A stretch of 64,000 bases of DNA from Diploptera punctata (taxonomy: Eukaryota > Arthropoda > Insecta > Blattodea > Blaberidae), in NCBI GenBank assembly GCA_030220185.1, contig JASPKZ010004958.1, forward strand, positions 275,501 through 339,500, given 5' to 3'. The translations under genes and the position numbers were made by a program. Of this stretch, positions 31,551-42,625 are shown one piece after another. The number at the start of each line of letters is the position of its first letter. The stretch's first letter is position 1. Under the pieces are notes generated by a model. That model searched no databases. It had not been told where the DNA came from and was given only the letters and a program-made list of their open reading frames with translations.

Positions 31551-31886
31551 TATTATGCAGATATCTGATTCTGAGAAAATACCTTTAATTGCTCTAATAT
31601 GTCAAACTATGAGTGCATAAAAAATAATGAAAATTGTATCACCTTGTGTGATTGGTTTTCCTATCAACTGTACTGGTGCTTAAATTGATGTAATTTTAAT
31701 TTTTGAGAGTACTTCTGAAATGCTGTAAATGTCAAACTAGTAGAAAAACTAAAAGACATTATGTATTCCTCAACAGGAATCATTATTTAAAATCTTGCAT
31801 AAATATTATTGATATATCATGCATAAAAGTGGAGATTTCAAAGAATAATGTGACTTTCTATCACACATATAAATATTTCTTTAATA

Positions 31887-32161
31887 AAGTAATAAAATAC
31901 AGGCCTCAGGAGGCCCTTGGACAAGTAGGAGATTAAGGCTCCCACTTTTCTGGACAATTGGCACTTGATGTCAACCGGGTTGTCAGCCCGCGTGACGGCC
32001 GCCTTTACCCCCAGAACAAGCATCTGATACTCATTTCTGTTAGAGGCTAGGTCAACCCCAGGCCATAGCGCCGCCAGAGGGGTCATTTTAAAAATCCTGA
32101 CCCCACGGTGACTCGAACCCTTGACCTTCCGACTTGTAGTGTAGTGCCTTAACCACTACGC
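31887..32161 (-). mobile_element. tRNA-derived SINE, type 6, with target duplication
   Basis: Minus-strand head TAGCGTAGTGGTTAAGGCAC and B box GGGTTCGAGTCACC, then a GC-rich body (GACCCCTCTGGCGGCGCTAT). The 13-base duplication TATTTCTTTAATA is perfect (31874-31886 and 32162-32174). Confidence 0.9.
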
Positions 32162-32174
32162 TATTTCTTTAATA

Positions 32175-32564
32175 TTAATGAAAAATCTTATTTATTTTTC
32201 ATCACAAAATAGGATGTTGGTGAACAAAATTAAATGCAGAGAACAAAACAAATATAAGACACTCCTTGCATATATTGAAAGTATAAAAAAGGAAACATTT
32301 CATTTTCTTGAATAATCTTTATGTGCTTGCATTACTGTTATACATCTTCGAGATATGCTTTCAATCAATATTTGTACATCTGCCTGATCAATGATTTCTC
32401 ATTCTTAGAAAATGGCACCTGCAAGCTATTTGAAGAGTGTGAATAGTTACAAGAATTTGTATCAATGTTTCCACTTATGCTCAATGGGATTGAGGTTCAG
32501 ATTCATAGCATGAGAATTCAATGTCTGGATCTGGAGTTCTTGTAATGTGACACCATTGATTGGA
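32175..32564. other. Unassigned AT-rich sequence
   Basis: No recognised feature. Confidence 0.5.
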
Positions 32565-33090
32565 TATATGTAGGAAATAACACTATGAGCTTTCATTTAA
32601 TTATTAGTGAGTTGTATATTTTGACTCACCTCGTATTTCCTAATTTTTATGCAGACCAGTTCATTACATCTGTGTGATATTCTCAATGTATTTTTGGCAT
32701 ATCTAAGATGTTCTTAGAAATGTTAAAAATGGAGAAATAGAAAAATCTGCAATAGCTGCACTTGCATGGTCAGAAACTAAGAATTGAAACTAAGGCAAAA
32801 TTAATAATACAGTTAGAAAAATCTAAGGAACTCACAATTTGGGAGAAAATGTTCATTTGTAAGAATTAAAAAGAAAACCATGAATTTTGAAATTCCCGGT
32901 GAAAGAGAAAAAAAAAACTGGTTTGGAAGTTCATCGGTCAGCCAGCAGAGGGTGCAGAAATCAACTTGCAGGATAGACAACCACAAGGTGACAGTTGTAA
33001 TGCATCGAAAATGTCGCACAGATGTGATGATACCAATTTGCATAAAAATCAAGAAATATGGGGGTGAGTCAAAATATACATGTCATTAAC
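32565..33090 (+). mobile_element. Penelope-like foldback FB15
   Basis: Arms 32617-32688 and 33007-33076 (TTTTGACTCACCTCGTATTT against AAATATGGGGGTGAGTCAAAA). Between them the plus strand encodes KNGEIEKSAIAALAWSE at about 32727-32780, then ELTIWEKMFICKN, then the FEIPGE region at 32880. SAIAALAW corresponds to SAVAAHAW of FB9 with the histidine changed to leucine. The frame is broken. Confidence 0.7.
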
Positions 33091-33311
33091 AATTAAGGTG
33101 ACACCAACTGTGTGGACTTTTGCATTGTCCTCCTGGGCTCTATTTCAACTGCAGAAGGTATAATATTATCCAGTGTAATCTCAGCAATGTATCTGACAGA
33201 ATTTACTCACCTCATAAAGTGAAACATACTCACCTTATTTATTGAAAATAATTTCATAATCTTATTTTATATTGTAATTTATTTATAGGGCAAATCAATA
33301 CTTATCATGTT

Positions 33312-33429
33312 TTAAGAGAAAAATTATACGCTCAGACTGCATCTTGAACCCAGGACCTTTGGCTTTCTAGCCAATACTCTACCGACTGAGCTACCTGAGC
33401 AAGTTCTAATCTAAATGAAAATCTTTCTG
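33312..33429 (-). mobile_element. Monomeric tRNA-SINE with target duplication
   Basis: A single 118-base unit contains the tRNA-like sequence plus about 30 bases of the family's 5' flank and only about 17 bases of 3' flank ending TTTTTCTCTTAA. A 10-base duplication TTATCATGTT flanks it (33302-33311, 33430-33439). The size and the stop just past T5 fit a Pol III transcript with 5' leader. Confidence 0.75.
33329..33400 (-). tRNA. tRNA-like unit of the monomer
   Basis: GCTCAGGTAGCTCAGTCGGT...CTAGAAA...TTCAAGATGC...CTGAGCG. Acceptor and D stems are kept. The T arm is damaged (GCAGTCTGAGC instead of CCCGATCTGAGC) and the anticodon arm has lost bases. Confidence 0.5.
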
Positions 33430-33559
33430 TTATCATGTTACTTAACCCTTAGAAAAACTGTTAAGGGCTGAAGAAAATTGCAAACTGGTTTATAAATTGT
33501 GCCCTTTTCAACTTATCTGAAGTTTTACAAATCTTAATCCTACACAAACTATCAAATAT

Positions 33560-33899
33560 AAAGATTTTTTGCTACAAGTTGTAAAAGACTGGGCTACAGA
33601 AATGATGGCAGAAACATCAGACTTGGAACGGACTCTACACGCCCTGAAACATCAACTCCAACTCAATCTACACCTCATGGAGACACTTCTGGGAGGCTAT
33701 TGGGTGATGTGCATGAACATGTTCTTGAGAAAATTGTTGGTAGTGAACAAGGGAAAATAAAGTGTAATGCCACAAAGTGTCATGTTTGTACTACTCATAA
33801 GAAAAGGAATGAAACCTGGTTCTTCTCCAAAAGTGTGAATGCTTCAAGAGATATCACACCTTCAAGCACTATTAGGTGCTTAATATTTAAAATTTAAAG
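33560..33899 (+). pseudogene. piggyBac-like transposase C-terminus
   Basis: Frame 33569-33760 begins the region. Frame 33700-33897 encodes GDVHEHVLEKIVGSEQGKIK, then CNATKCHVCTTHKKRNETWF. The CxxxxCxVCxxxxxRxETxxxC arrangement, with the expected further cysteines lost, is the cysteine-rich C-terminal domain of piggyBac-like transposases. It is cut off by the LINE that starts near 33900. Confidence 0.65.
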
Positions 33900-34223
33900 G
33901 AAGACAGCCAAACGCCAAGACAACTAGCGACATCTGTTGACGCAGAACAAGAAACACCAAGCAACAGCGACAGTAGCCAGCAGGCGGAGATATCCACCGA
34001 TGAGAAGCGGAACCCGGACGGCGGACGGCAGAAAGAAGGGAGCGACTCCAACACACCAGTACTAGTATATGACACAACACGCACACCACCGGGCGAAACA
34101 GAAGATAATGAAGGAGACGACCGCAAAAATTAAACAAATCGTCAAATACAAAACACCTCCCCACTGTCAAATGAAGACATTGAGGAGAAAATTATAAAGA
34201 AGGTAAACAAACAGATACAGGAC

Positions 34224-34720
34224 ATGCTAGAGGACATAAAATGGATGATAAAAGATAATCTAGAAACAAAGGCAACCAAAAGAGACACACAGAGACAAAG
34301 AGATGAGGAAGCAGAGAAGAAGAAATCCTACCCACAAACAACAAGGGAAGGACGCCCGCAGTCGACAAGAACAACGATAACTGGGACAAAACAAACTACA
34401 GGAGAGGGAAGCAAACTGCAAGCGGCCGAAAAAAGGGCATGGCTTTATATAGGAAAGCTGCACAACTCCACGACTCCAGAGATGATATACGACTATCTAC
34501 AGGGAAACGACATCGACGGCGAAATAGAAGTGGAGGAATTACCCGACATGGGAAGAAACAAGGCCTTCAAGGTTGGAATAGCCCTAAAACACTGCAAAAG
34601 CGCCGAAGACCAACTCTCTGGCCCGAAGGAATAGTTGTACGGCCCTTTCGTTTCTCGAAACGATACACGGGAAACAAACTTTTTCTCCCCTCGAAACGAA
34701 ACACGGAGAAAACACTGTAA
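34224..34720 (+). pseudogene. LINE ORF1 protein remnant
   Basis: 34224-34634 has a lysine/arginine-rich N-part, then KRAWLYIGKLHNSTTPEMIY, DYLQGNDIDG and GRNKAFKVGIALK. WPEGIVVRPFRFS follows in another frame (34439-34720). AWLYxGxLxxxTTxxMxxDYL...GRNKAFKVG...WPEGVxVRxFRF is the RNA-binding C-terminal domain found in several insect LINE ORF1 proteins. One frameshift lies near 34620. Confidence 0.7.
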
Positions 34721-34734
34721 AAACCAGGACAAGG

Positions 34735-35330
34735 AAGAAAAATTAAAAACACTACTGTGGAATATAGAAGGACTACGAAATGCACTCAAAATGTTACCAG
34801 AAGACTTTTTCGACGAATATGATATAATATCACTCACAGAAACATTTCTACGCAATTAACTCATATGCCAGCCAAGGGGAAAGAGGAAGACCTAAAGGAC
34901 GGATAACAATGCTAATAAAACCAAAATTAGCGCCGTTCGAGATACTTCAAAAATCAGAAAACACGCTGCTAGTAAAGACAAACACATGTACAGTACTAAA
35001 TGTCTACTTCCAGCCAGAACACGAGGCAGAAGAAATCCAGGGAGCAGATAAGCCAGGCACTAAGCAAGACGAACAGAACAGACAATATGGGCGATCTTAA
35101 CTGCAGAATTGACACACCCACGTATAAAGCGAAAACTGTAGTCGGTCATATAGAAAAATAAGGGCTAACAAAGAGAAAGAATACATTTACATCGGACCAA
35201 ATGGAGCCAGTAAAATCGACCTTGTCTTCACAAACAGCCACAAGACCCACCAAAAGAAAAGAAGAGACATACCAGTAAGGAAACATATACCAGTAAGTAC
35301 CGACATATATATAAAAGACACACAACAAAG
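34735..35330 (+). pseudogene. LINE APE endonuclease remnant
   Basis: KTLLWNIEGLRNALKMLPED, then FFDEYDIISLTETFL, then GDLNCRIDTPTYKAKTVVGH at about 35088-35155. LWNIEGL, SLTETF and GDLNCR are conserved blocks of the APE-type endonuclease. Multiple frameshifts are present. Confidence 0.7.
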
Positions 35331-35644
35331 AAAAAACTCCAGAGAACCAACAAATAAACTATCGAGAAACATTGACAGAGAGAAACTAAACACAGAACGA
35401 TACAAAAGGCATCAGAAGAAATAAAAGAAGGAAAAATAAATGAGGCAGTCGATGCAATAGAAGGACAAATAAAACAAGCGACAGTAAAGAAAAAATGGAA
35501 AAGAAGAAAAGCAAAGCCATGGTTCAAACAAGAATGCTACGTAGCTAGGAGAGCCGCGATCATAGCACTCCACAAGGCAATACTATCGAAAATCACGAAG
35601 ACCTACAAGATTACCAAAATACCAGGAGAGCCTATAAACAAAGA

Positions 35645-36942
35645 GTGGAAAGGTATAAAGAGACGTACCAGGCGGAAGAAGAGAAAAAAATAATAGAAAA
35701 AACAGAGGAAAAATGGTATAAAGTGACCTCACCTAAACAGCCATCCTTTCCAAGAGATATACCAATACATACATGGGAGAAACACTTTAAAGAAGTACTG
35801 CAGGCCAAAGAAACACGCCCAGAAATCACACGAAGGAAAGAAGAAGTGGAGAAATCCTGCCTCTTCACCAGAGAGGAAGTAAGAAGACACATTGCAAGTT
35901 CGAAAAACAGAAAAGCCTGCGGACCTCACGAAATTGCCTTCGAACACCTCAAAGAAACAGAGCAAGCTCTCGCAGACACCTGGACAGAGCTTTTCAACGA
36001 ATGCCTACGGCAAGGCAGCATTCCGGACAAGTGGAGAATAGCAACGCTGAAGGTGCTGTACAAAGCCAAAGGAGACACGAAGGACCCAAACTCATACAGG
36101 GGAATAGCCCTAGAGTGCCCAACACCATAAATAATGACCAGCATACTCACAGAGAGATTAAGAGCGATGACAGCCCACGTTATACCGGAACAACAGTTCG
36201 GGTTCGTAAAAGGGAAATCGACGACACAAGCAATTAAATGTGTACAAGAGAGCATCGAAATAGCCTTAGAACAACCGAGAGGAAAACTACATGCCATCTT
36301 TATAGACTACAAGAAGGCTTTCGACCTCTTAAACAGGCAGCTGATAATAAGAAGAATAGAAAAGCAACAGGGAGAAACCAAATAACTAGATTGATTGAGA
36401 ACATCCTCTCCAGAAACCAAGTGCAGATAGACGATGGAGTTTCAAAAACAGAACAGATAGATCAGACAAACGGCGTACTCCAAGGTGGCCCGTTGAGTCA
36501 CCTACTCTTCATAATAGCAACAGCAAAAATACCCACAGAGATAGAAACAGAAAACGTCCAAATCTTGGCCTACGCTGATGACATGGTGATTACATCCCAA
36601 GACATCGAAAAAGCTCAAACAGCGTTCGACAAACTCGTAGCATGCGCCGAAAAGAACGACCTAGAAATAAATGAGAAGAAAACAGTAAAAATGACCTTCA
36701 GGAAAGGAGGAAGACTCGCAGCGAATGACTGCATTCGGTATAAGGGAGACCCACTGCAAAATGTAAACCAGTTCAAATATCTGGGGATCACACTGCAGAG
36801 CCGAGGTGACACCTTCGATAAGCACATTAAAGAACGCGCCTTAGCGGCCAGAATAGCAACGAACAGCATTAAAAGTCTGAGTAAACTATCCCTGGAGACA
36901 GCAATTACCATCTTCCGCTTAAAAATAGCACCTATGGAATAG
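35645..36942 (+). pseudogene. LINE reverse transcriptase, one stop and one frameshift
   Basis: 35645-36130 covers the connector and NSYRGIALECP. An in-frame TAA at 36128 interrupts it. 36134-36385 continues with FGFVKGKSTTQAI and FIDYKKAFDLLN. After a frameshift near 36380, 36386-36942 has NGVLQGGPLSHLLF, the catalytic box ILAYADDMVITS and FKYLGITLQS. Few changes would separate this from an intact RT, so it is one of the younger elements here. Confidence 0.85.
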
Positions 36943-36944
36943 AA

Positions 36945-37418
36945 GTGATTTGGAAGAACCTAAATAAGGCAAACCTAGAGGAAATAGAGAAAGTCAAAGC
37001 AGACTTTTTAAAGATAGCGCTAAGCGTATCAAAATACACGCCTTCACGCCTAACATACATACTGACAAAGGAACCATTCTTCATAGAAGAGCTCCACCTG
37101 GACCTTCTCGTGCCGGCAACAGATGCCTACAAATAACTGCTTTGGGAACTCAACGAGAAGAGAGAACAGATATGGCCTGAGTTCTACGCAACAGATGCGA
37201 TGATCTACAGGGAATGGCCAGCAACCAGATACGACCTCAGACACACCGTGACGAGAGTCGCGGTCCATGGTTTCCACCACAGGATATGCACAACAGTGAA
37301 GCGCCATAACCCAGACGAAAAGTGCAAGTGCAAACTATGTAGGTCGCACTGCGACCGATATCACCTATTACAGTGTAAAAACATAGGAACATCGATAACA
37401 GACTTTTGTAAGACATGA
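36945..37418 (+). pseudogene. LINE ORF2 C-terminal region with zinc knuckle
   Basis: YGIEVIWKNLNKANLEEIEK and FFIEELHLDLLVP, then RVAVHGFHHRICT and CKCKLCRSHCDRYHLLQCK. CxxC(x)nHxxxxC is the nucleic-acid-binding knuckle after the RT in many LINE ORF2 proteins. A stop at about 37134 and a frameshift divide it. Confidence 0.75.
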
Positions 37419-37465
37419 AAACAGTTCTTTCTACAATTGCCATTGGCTGCAATGATACCTATTAT

Positions 37466-38205
37466 TAAAAATAGACGCCTTGCTTTTTGCAGATGATTTG
37501 GTATTAATAGCTCCAACAGGAATAGATTTACAGTATTCTATATACAATTTTAATATAATTGCAAAAATGTACAATATGGAATCAATACAAAGAAAACTAA
37601 AGCGATGGCCTTTTGTGGGAAATACCCTATAGCTAGCAAAATTGTTTTGGATGATGAAATTTTAGAACGAGTAAACAAATTTAATTATTTGAGTTATAAT
37701 TTAACATTTCAAGATGAAGCTGATATAACAAAGAAAATTACAAATTTTACAAAAACAATGGGTATAATTAACAGTATAATGAAATCATCTTTAGTACAGA
37801 AGAACACTAGATTACAGCTTTATAAGGTTCTCGCAAGACCAGTATTAAGAAATGGTAATGAAGCATGGACAATACGAAGAAGAGATGAAAGCCGAATAAC
37901 AGCAAATTAGATGCAATTTATGCACCTTACAGCAGGCTACACAAAGTGGGATCATAAAAGAAATGAGGAAATTATGGAAGAGTTGGATGTAGAACCCATT
38001 CTTCACCATACAAAACTACCTGAACAACTGGAAAGCCCATCTTCAACGAATGCCGTGTCATAGAATTCCAAAAGCCATGCTTCGTTACTGCCCCCAAGGC
38101 AGAAGATTGCTGGGACGTCCAAAAAATGGAAAATTCCTCTTTGAGACCGTAACAGGCCACATGGCCTAATACTTGCATGGATGATGATGATGATGATGAT
38201 GACAT
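37466..38205 (+). mobile_element. RTE-type LINE, 5'-truncated
   Basis: Begins at the RT active site (DALLFADDLVLIAP). The frame 37605-37910 has ILERVNKFNYLSYNLTFQDE and LARPVLRNGNEAWTIRRRDE. It ends GGCCACATGGCCTAATACTT and a (GATGAT)n tail at about 38181-38201. Same subfamily as 19131-19592. Confidence 0.85.
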
Positions 38206-38714
38206 AGCATTATTAATTCTTTTTAACTCTTAGGTACTTTGGTAAGTACTTCCTCAAAATTTTATTTTAAAAAATAATTACAAAATTTATATGAATTTTA
38301 AAATTGAATATGATAAATACTAATTAAAAGTCACTAGACTCCAGGAATGGAATTTAAACAAGTTAATTGTCCTGTTCCCAATGTATTCTATGGATATCAA
38401 TTGATCAAATCTAATATTTTAAATGATTTGAGATCTTGTAATAATTGTATTAATTCTTTATTACATCTTCTTCTCCAGATGTTATCTACACGAACTACCC
38501 CAATATTAAACTCAGTATCTTGCTTTAAATACATTTGAAAAATTGCAGATATAAAAATAAAATACCCAAATTTGAGAACCATAAGTAACAATTGATCCAG
38601 TCAATGTTCAATATATCATAATTTTGGTACATTCAAGAATAAAATGGCTCTTTAATATGGGAAAAAGAGTATATATGCTTTATTTGCTATGTGAATACTT
38701 GTGTTTATTTCAAA
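38206..38714. other. Unassigned AT-rich sequence
   Basis: No recognised feature. Confidence 0.5.
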
Positions 38715-39005
38715 TCCTAGAAAACTTTTTTATGGTCAATATAGGTCAGTTCCTTAGTACGATTTGGGAAAAAAAGTCCCTTCCAAATGAATGGAGAGTA
38801 TCAAATATTATCATACCAATCTATAAGAAAGGAGATAAAATGGATTTCAAACTACTATAGAAGCATCTCAATACTTTCAACACTGAACAAAATTCTAACA
38901 AATAGGCTGTATCAGTAAGCAAACTCCACTCCCTATATAGTTGACATAATAGGAAATCATCTATGTGGGTTGAAAAGAAACAGATCGCTATTGAGATCCT
39001 ACGAC
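38715..39005 (+). pseudogene. LINE reverse transcriptase fragment
   Basis: SQFLSTIWEKKSLPNEWR-type sequence (QFLSTIWEKKSLPNEWRVSN, IIIPIYKKGDKMD), then broken SNYRSISILSTLNKILTN-like and HLCGLKRNRSL-like strings. This is the start of an RT domain resembling the AMNLRV-type LINE at 62160-64000. Confidence 0.65.
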
Positions 39006-39021
39006 AGTAGTTTGTCTACTT

Positions 39022-39600
39022 ATGGTGTCTTTAATTGAATCGCTGAGTTGAAAAGGGAAGAAACTCCAAGTACACTACTTATGAGAAAACCTTATAAAAT
39101 TACATAACTTCTTATAGCTAACTCTGACAAATTTTTGAGCAATTACAATATTCATCCTCTGCTTACAGGGAATTCAAATATGCAACAAGAATTCATAATT
39201 TCTATAGCACATAGTGTTTTATCGTACTTCGAAGGTAATGGAGTTTCTTCCTTTTTCAAATCATCCAAAAATTATTTTAGCATTATTACATAAATAAACT
39301 TTATTAGTAATTATAAGACACGAAAACTACATTCAAAACTTCAAATACATCAAGAAACACTTTTTTGAAATATTACTTGCTTTACTTTGCCATCCTTTGA
39401 AAAAATGTTCATTAACCATAAGCGATCTTAAATGAACGATACTTTTATCACTTTTTGCAAAAAAAGCAGAGGATCTATATTGTAATTGGTTAAAAATTTG
39501 TCAGAGTAAGCTATAAGATGTTATGTAGTTTTTAAGGTTTTCTCAAAAGAAGCGTACATGGAGTTTCTTCCCTTTTCAACTCAGCGATTCAATTATGATA
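39022..39600. mobile_element. Foldback FB16
   Basis: Arms 39022-39165 and 39462-39595: TTGAATCGCTGAGTTGAAAA and its reverse complement, continuing through CTCTGACAAATTTTTGAGCA / AAATTTGTCAGAGTAAGC. The ~300-base loop holds a third partial repeat of GGAGTTTCTTCC. No coding sequence and no hammerhead core. Confidence 0.7.
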
Positions 39601-40445
39601 AAGCATCATTTACAATAATTAAAAAGATTACAAAAATAAAACATTGTTATTTACATGTTAATGATGTCAATATTTCACATTTCCTACATTTTTTTCACCT
39701 TAATTTAACTTCTCTCTTTATAGGTATTTTTTTTACCCCGCGCCAAAGGGTCACGACCTATCGGTGGAGGCTTTTTAACTCTTGAGTACATGTAAATCCG
39801 TACTTAATTGACAATAAAAAAACATTGAATGACCAGTTCAATGGCAGTGCCATCTCCATATGATCATGAACATTTACAGTACATACTATTCATTCATAAT
39901 TGTCCCACGCTACCGGGGGGTCGTTCTCACCTTGTTTTCTTGTAATAAACACAACGCATGTTCACGTAAAACATTCACAATAACTATATTTGGTTCACAT
40001 AAACGTTCAGTGACACTTAAATAACAATTTACTGCAATAATTAATCTTACTTTACAGTTTATCGGCCGCACAATTATTTCAATTCACTAATGATTTCACT
40101 TGCCGCAGTTTCTTCTTAACTCAATTCACTGTCACAACACAACTGAAATACTTGCGACCCTGGCCATAGGTTTATATAACCCAGGGTAGGAACTTTCTCG
40201 GCTTTCAGTTGAGACTTTTCTAGTATGGAAGCTTCGGGAATCGAAGCCTCTAGATAAGAAGGTTAGATGTGTAAAGAACCTTCTACCATGGAGGTCCAGA
40301 CACATTTAGAAATTTCTGCGCCGTCTTTCAACTCGCGAGTAACTCGCAATTTTTCCATCCACTAAACAATGAGAGATCCCTACTCCCGCTGTCGCCGCAC
40401 GATTCATACGCTTGTACACAATTCGTCACAATACTATACAAGGCG
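39601..40445. other. GC-richer non-coding segment with a TATA-like site
   Basis: 39830-40440 differs from the AT-rich surroundings. It includes a TATATAA at about 40173 between TGGCCATAGG and CCCAGGGTAGG, and paired TTCTAGTATGGAAGCTTCGGGAATCGAAGC strings. It may be the promoter end of an unidentified element, but no ORF follows directly. Confidence 0.3.
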
Positions 40446-40729
40446 AATATGATCTGGGTGATTGTAAACGCCAGATGGTGTTCCGGGACTATTTGGACTT
40501 TAGAGTTTCTTGATATTTGTCTTAAAGGTAAGAAAAAAACCGATAAAAAACTCTTCCAGGAAAATTGTACTGACCGGGATCGAATAAGGGTCTGGCTGAA
40601 TCTGTCTTCAGAATTTATAGACTTTATTAGCGAATTCCGATGGGATACAGGTTGAGGTTATTCTTGCGAAAATATGTTTGAAAAAATAACATACCTTCAT
40701 ATGTAATATATATATATATATATATATAT

Positions 40730-40895
40730 GGAATGATAAGAAAAATAAGTGCCTGGACGGGATTCGAACCCGGATCTCTGAGTCTGTACCTCAGCGTGAT
40801 ATCCATTACACTACCAGGCGAATCCAATTCAAACACTTATTTTTCTTATATATGTATTATATCCCGTCCAGGCACTTATTTTTCTTATCATTCCA
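40730..40895. mobile_element. tRNA-like insertion with inverted 3' flank
   Basis: A tRNA-like sequence on the minus strand is bracketed by a perfect 34-base inverted repeat. GGAATGATAAGAAAAATAAG plus TGCCTGGACGGGAT at 40730-40763 matches its reverse complement at 40862-40895. The inverted piece is a second copy of the tRNA's own 3' end and trailer. (TA)n runs lie on the left (about 40707-40729) and further right (about 40938-40976). Confidence 0.75.
40751..40820 (-). tRNA. tRNA-like sequence, anticodon-loop ACA
   Basis: GCCTGGTAGTGTAATGGATA...CTGAG GTACAGA CTCAG...CGGGTTCGAATCCCGTCCAGGCA. Acceptor GCCTGG/CCAGGC, a 5-bp anticodon stem and intact B box. Position 33 is T and the nominal anticodon is ACA. 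The T stem has four good pairs. TTTTT follows the discriminator base after six bases. Whether it is a decayed gene or a SINE is open. Confidence 0.55.
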
Positions 40896-40934
40896 TATTA
40901 AGCTTGCATTGCTCAATGTTAAACATTTAATTAT

Positions 40935-40976
<42 letters not shown>

Positions 40977-40978
<2 letters not shown>

Positions 40979-41363
40979 GTGTGTGTTTTAATTTCCTAGC
41001 GGCTGTAATTTATTTTTTCGGAATAAAATTCGGCATGTAGCATTCAGTTACAAAAATAAGGTCGAGTTCGTTAATCAGTAAAATCGCGTCAATAGAAGAA
41101 CGAATTTTCTGTACAGAAAATTAAAAAATCATTTTAACGGTCGTAATTTTCGAGTTTTCGCAACGAAATTTGTAATATACCTACGTACTATTGCAATAAA
41201 ACGTGGAATATGTTCTCCAGATTTCAACAAGATCTGATCGTTAGATGTGGGTTTACCTCAAACCAGGAATTAAAAAAAAGAGCTCTTAGTTTTACTGGGG
41301 TAGGACACATTTAAATAACTGATATGAAAAATTAGTGGTTCGCTAAATTTAAGGTTAACTAAG

Positions 41364-41402
<39 letters not shown>

Positions 41403-42173
41403 CATTACGTAAGTAAGCAAAATCGGACCATGTATTCCACTTGCTGAGAAATTCGATTAGTTTACGCAGTTCCTAAGTGACAGAATTTTCTTTATTTAAT
41501 ATGGTAACATACAGAATTTCTTACCCTACGATATATCGACAGGGTAAAACGTACGTTGTAGGATTTTTTTTAATAATACAATGGTCTAGTCACCTTGTTT
41601 CTAGCTTTGTCAAAATATGCATATTTTTAATACATATCGGAGTTAAAAGTTAGTAATGTAAAGGTGTGTTGCTTATTTTACTAAAAGTACATTTTTATTT
41701 TATGTATGAGTACAATGGTTAGTTCTTTTGCGAGAATAGGAAGTTGAATTTTACGGACGAGTTTGCCCTACAGTATATTATATAAATGAAGGGTACACGG
41801 GAATAACGATCAAGGTTCATCAAAAATCGAAATTGAGTTATTTGTGCCATCCGATAGTAGAAGGGGAGTACTATTTACTGGTAAATTCAGTTTTCTGTTA
41901 AAATGATCGTGGTCCTCTTAAATGTTATTAAAGATTTCATGCACTTGAGAAAAACGATCAAGGTCCATTCGTTTCTGTGGAATAACGATCAAGCTCCATG
42001 TACGTATAATCCCCGGATTAAAATAAATTGAGCAGCTCGAGTAGTAACTCCTTTCTTTTTCTGTTTTGTGTTTTATTGCGAAATGCTGAGGCTTCATGTT
42101 ACTGACTTCCTGATATATTGTAAAATAATTTTCCATTGTTAAGTCTGGTATCAGATATTTAGTTTTGCGTGAA
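40977..42173. other. Unassigned; (TA)n run and repeated ACGATCAAGGTCCAT motif
   Basis: A (TA)n run is at about 41368-41400. AACGATCAAGGTTCAT-type motifs occur at about 41805, 41951 and 41984, with a weaker copy near 41903. An inverted copy lies far away at 45973-45992. No coding assignment. Confidence 0.45.
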
Positions 42174-42187
42174 TTTCTTTTAGTCTT

Positions 42188-42617
42188 CTTCTTCTTCTTC
42201 CTTCCAAGTATTAGGCCAAGGCCTGTTACGATCCTATAGAAAATTTTCCCTCCAACGTTTTGATCCTTCCGGGAAATTCTCGTATAAGACTTGAAAGCAT
42301 AATAATAGTCCCTTCGATTGGTTGCTGGCCAAAGGAAGGCAAGACCAGTGATGGGGCTGCCATCTTATAGCCTCTGGTCAGGCTTTTCTGGAGAAGAAAA
42401 GAAAATAAAGGAAAGAAGAAATGGAAGAAAGGAAAGACTCCCTAGCCCTCGGATGCCCTAATAGCGTCGGAGTCGAAAAAAACAAGAGTTAACCAAGAGA
42501 GGTTAGATAGTAAAGTTAAAAGAGTGCAAAACCAAGTAAGTGGAAGAAATGTTTTGCTCAGCTTGGGCACCTTGTGGTCGCCATCCACATATCCCCTAGA
42601 TGAGGACCCCTGAGGGA
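42188..42617 (-). mobile_element. LINE tail fused to a GC-rich repeat, with target duplication
   Basis: 42188-42275 is a minus-strand RTE-type 3' end starting with (CTT)n and GTATTAGGCCAAGGCCTG. 42276-42617 is an unclassified GC-rich repeat ending CCCCTGAGGGA. TTCTTTTAGTCTT flanks the block (42175-42187, 42618-42630). Confidence 0.5.
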
Positions 42618-42625
42618 TTCTTTTA

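Larger units (their letters stand above)
33900..37440 (+). mobile_element. Two-ORF LINE, nearly full length
   Basis: A C- and A-rich sense strand unlike its surroundings carries, in order: ORF1 (to about 34730), APE-type endonuclease (about 34735-35300), reverse transcriptase (35645-36940) and a C-terminal zinc-knuckle region (to 37418). All domains are present but each has stops or frameshifts. No target duplication was identified. The clade is probably within the I/Jockey assemblage, but I cannot settle it by eye. Confidence 0.8.

Noticed and set aside
31838..32086. 82-codon minus ORF (MTPLAALWPGVDLASNRNEY...)
   Set aside because: Lies wholly inside a SINE bounded by a 13-base target duplication.
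33880..36911. Serine/leucine-rich minus-strand ORFs (for example 34493-34855, 35228-35527, 35926-36297)
   Set aside because: Shadows of the plus-strand LINE. They have no family signature and the plus frame has RT and ORF1 motifs.
40173..40445. Complete retroviral-type LTR
   Set aside because: A TATA-like site is present but I found no second copy, no primer-binding site and no gag-pol frame nearby.
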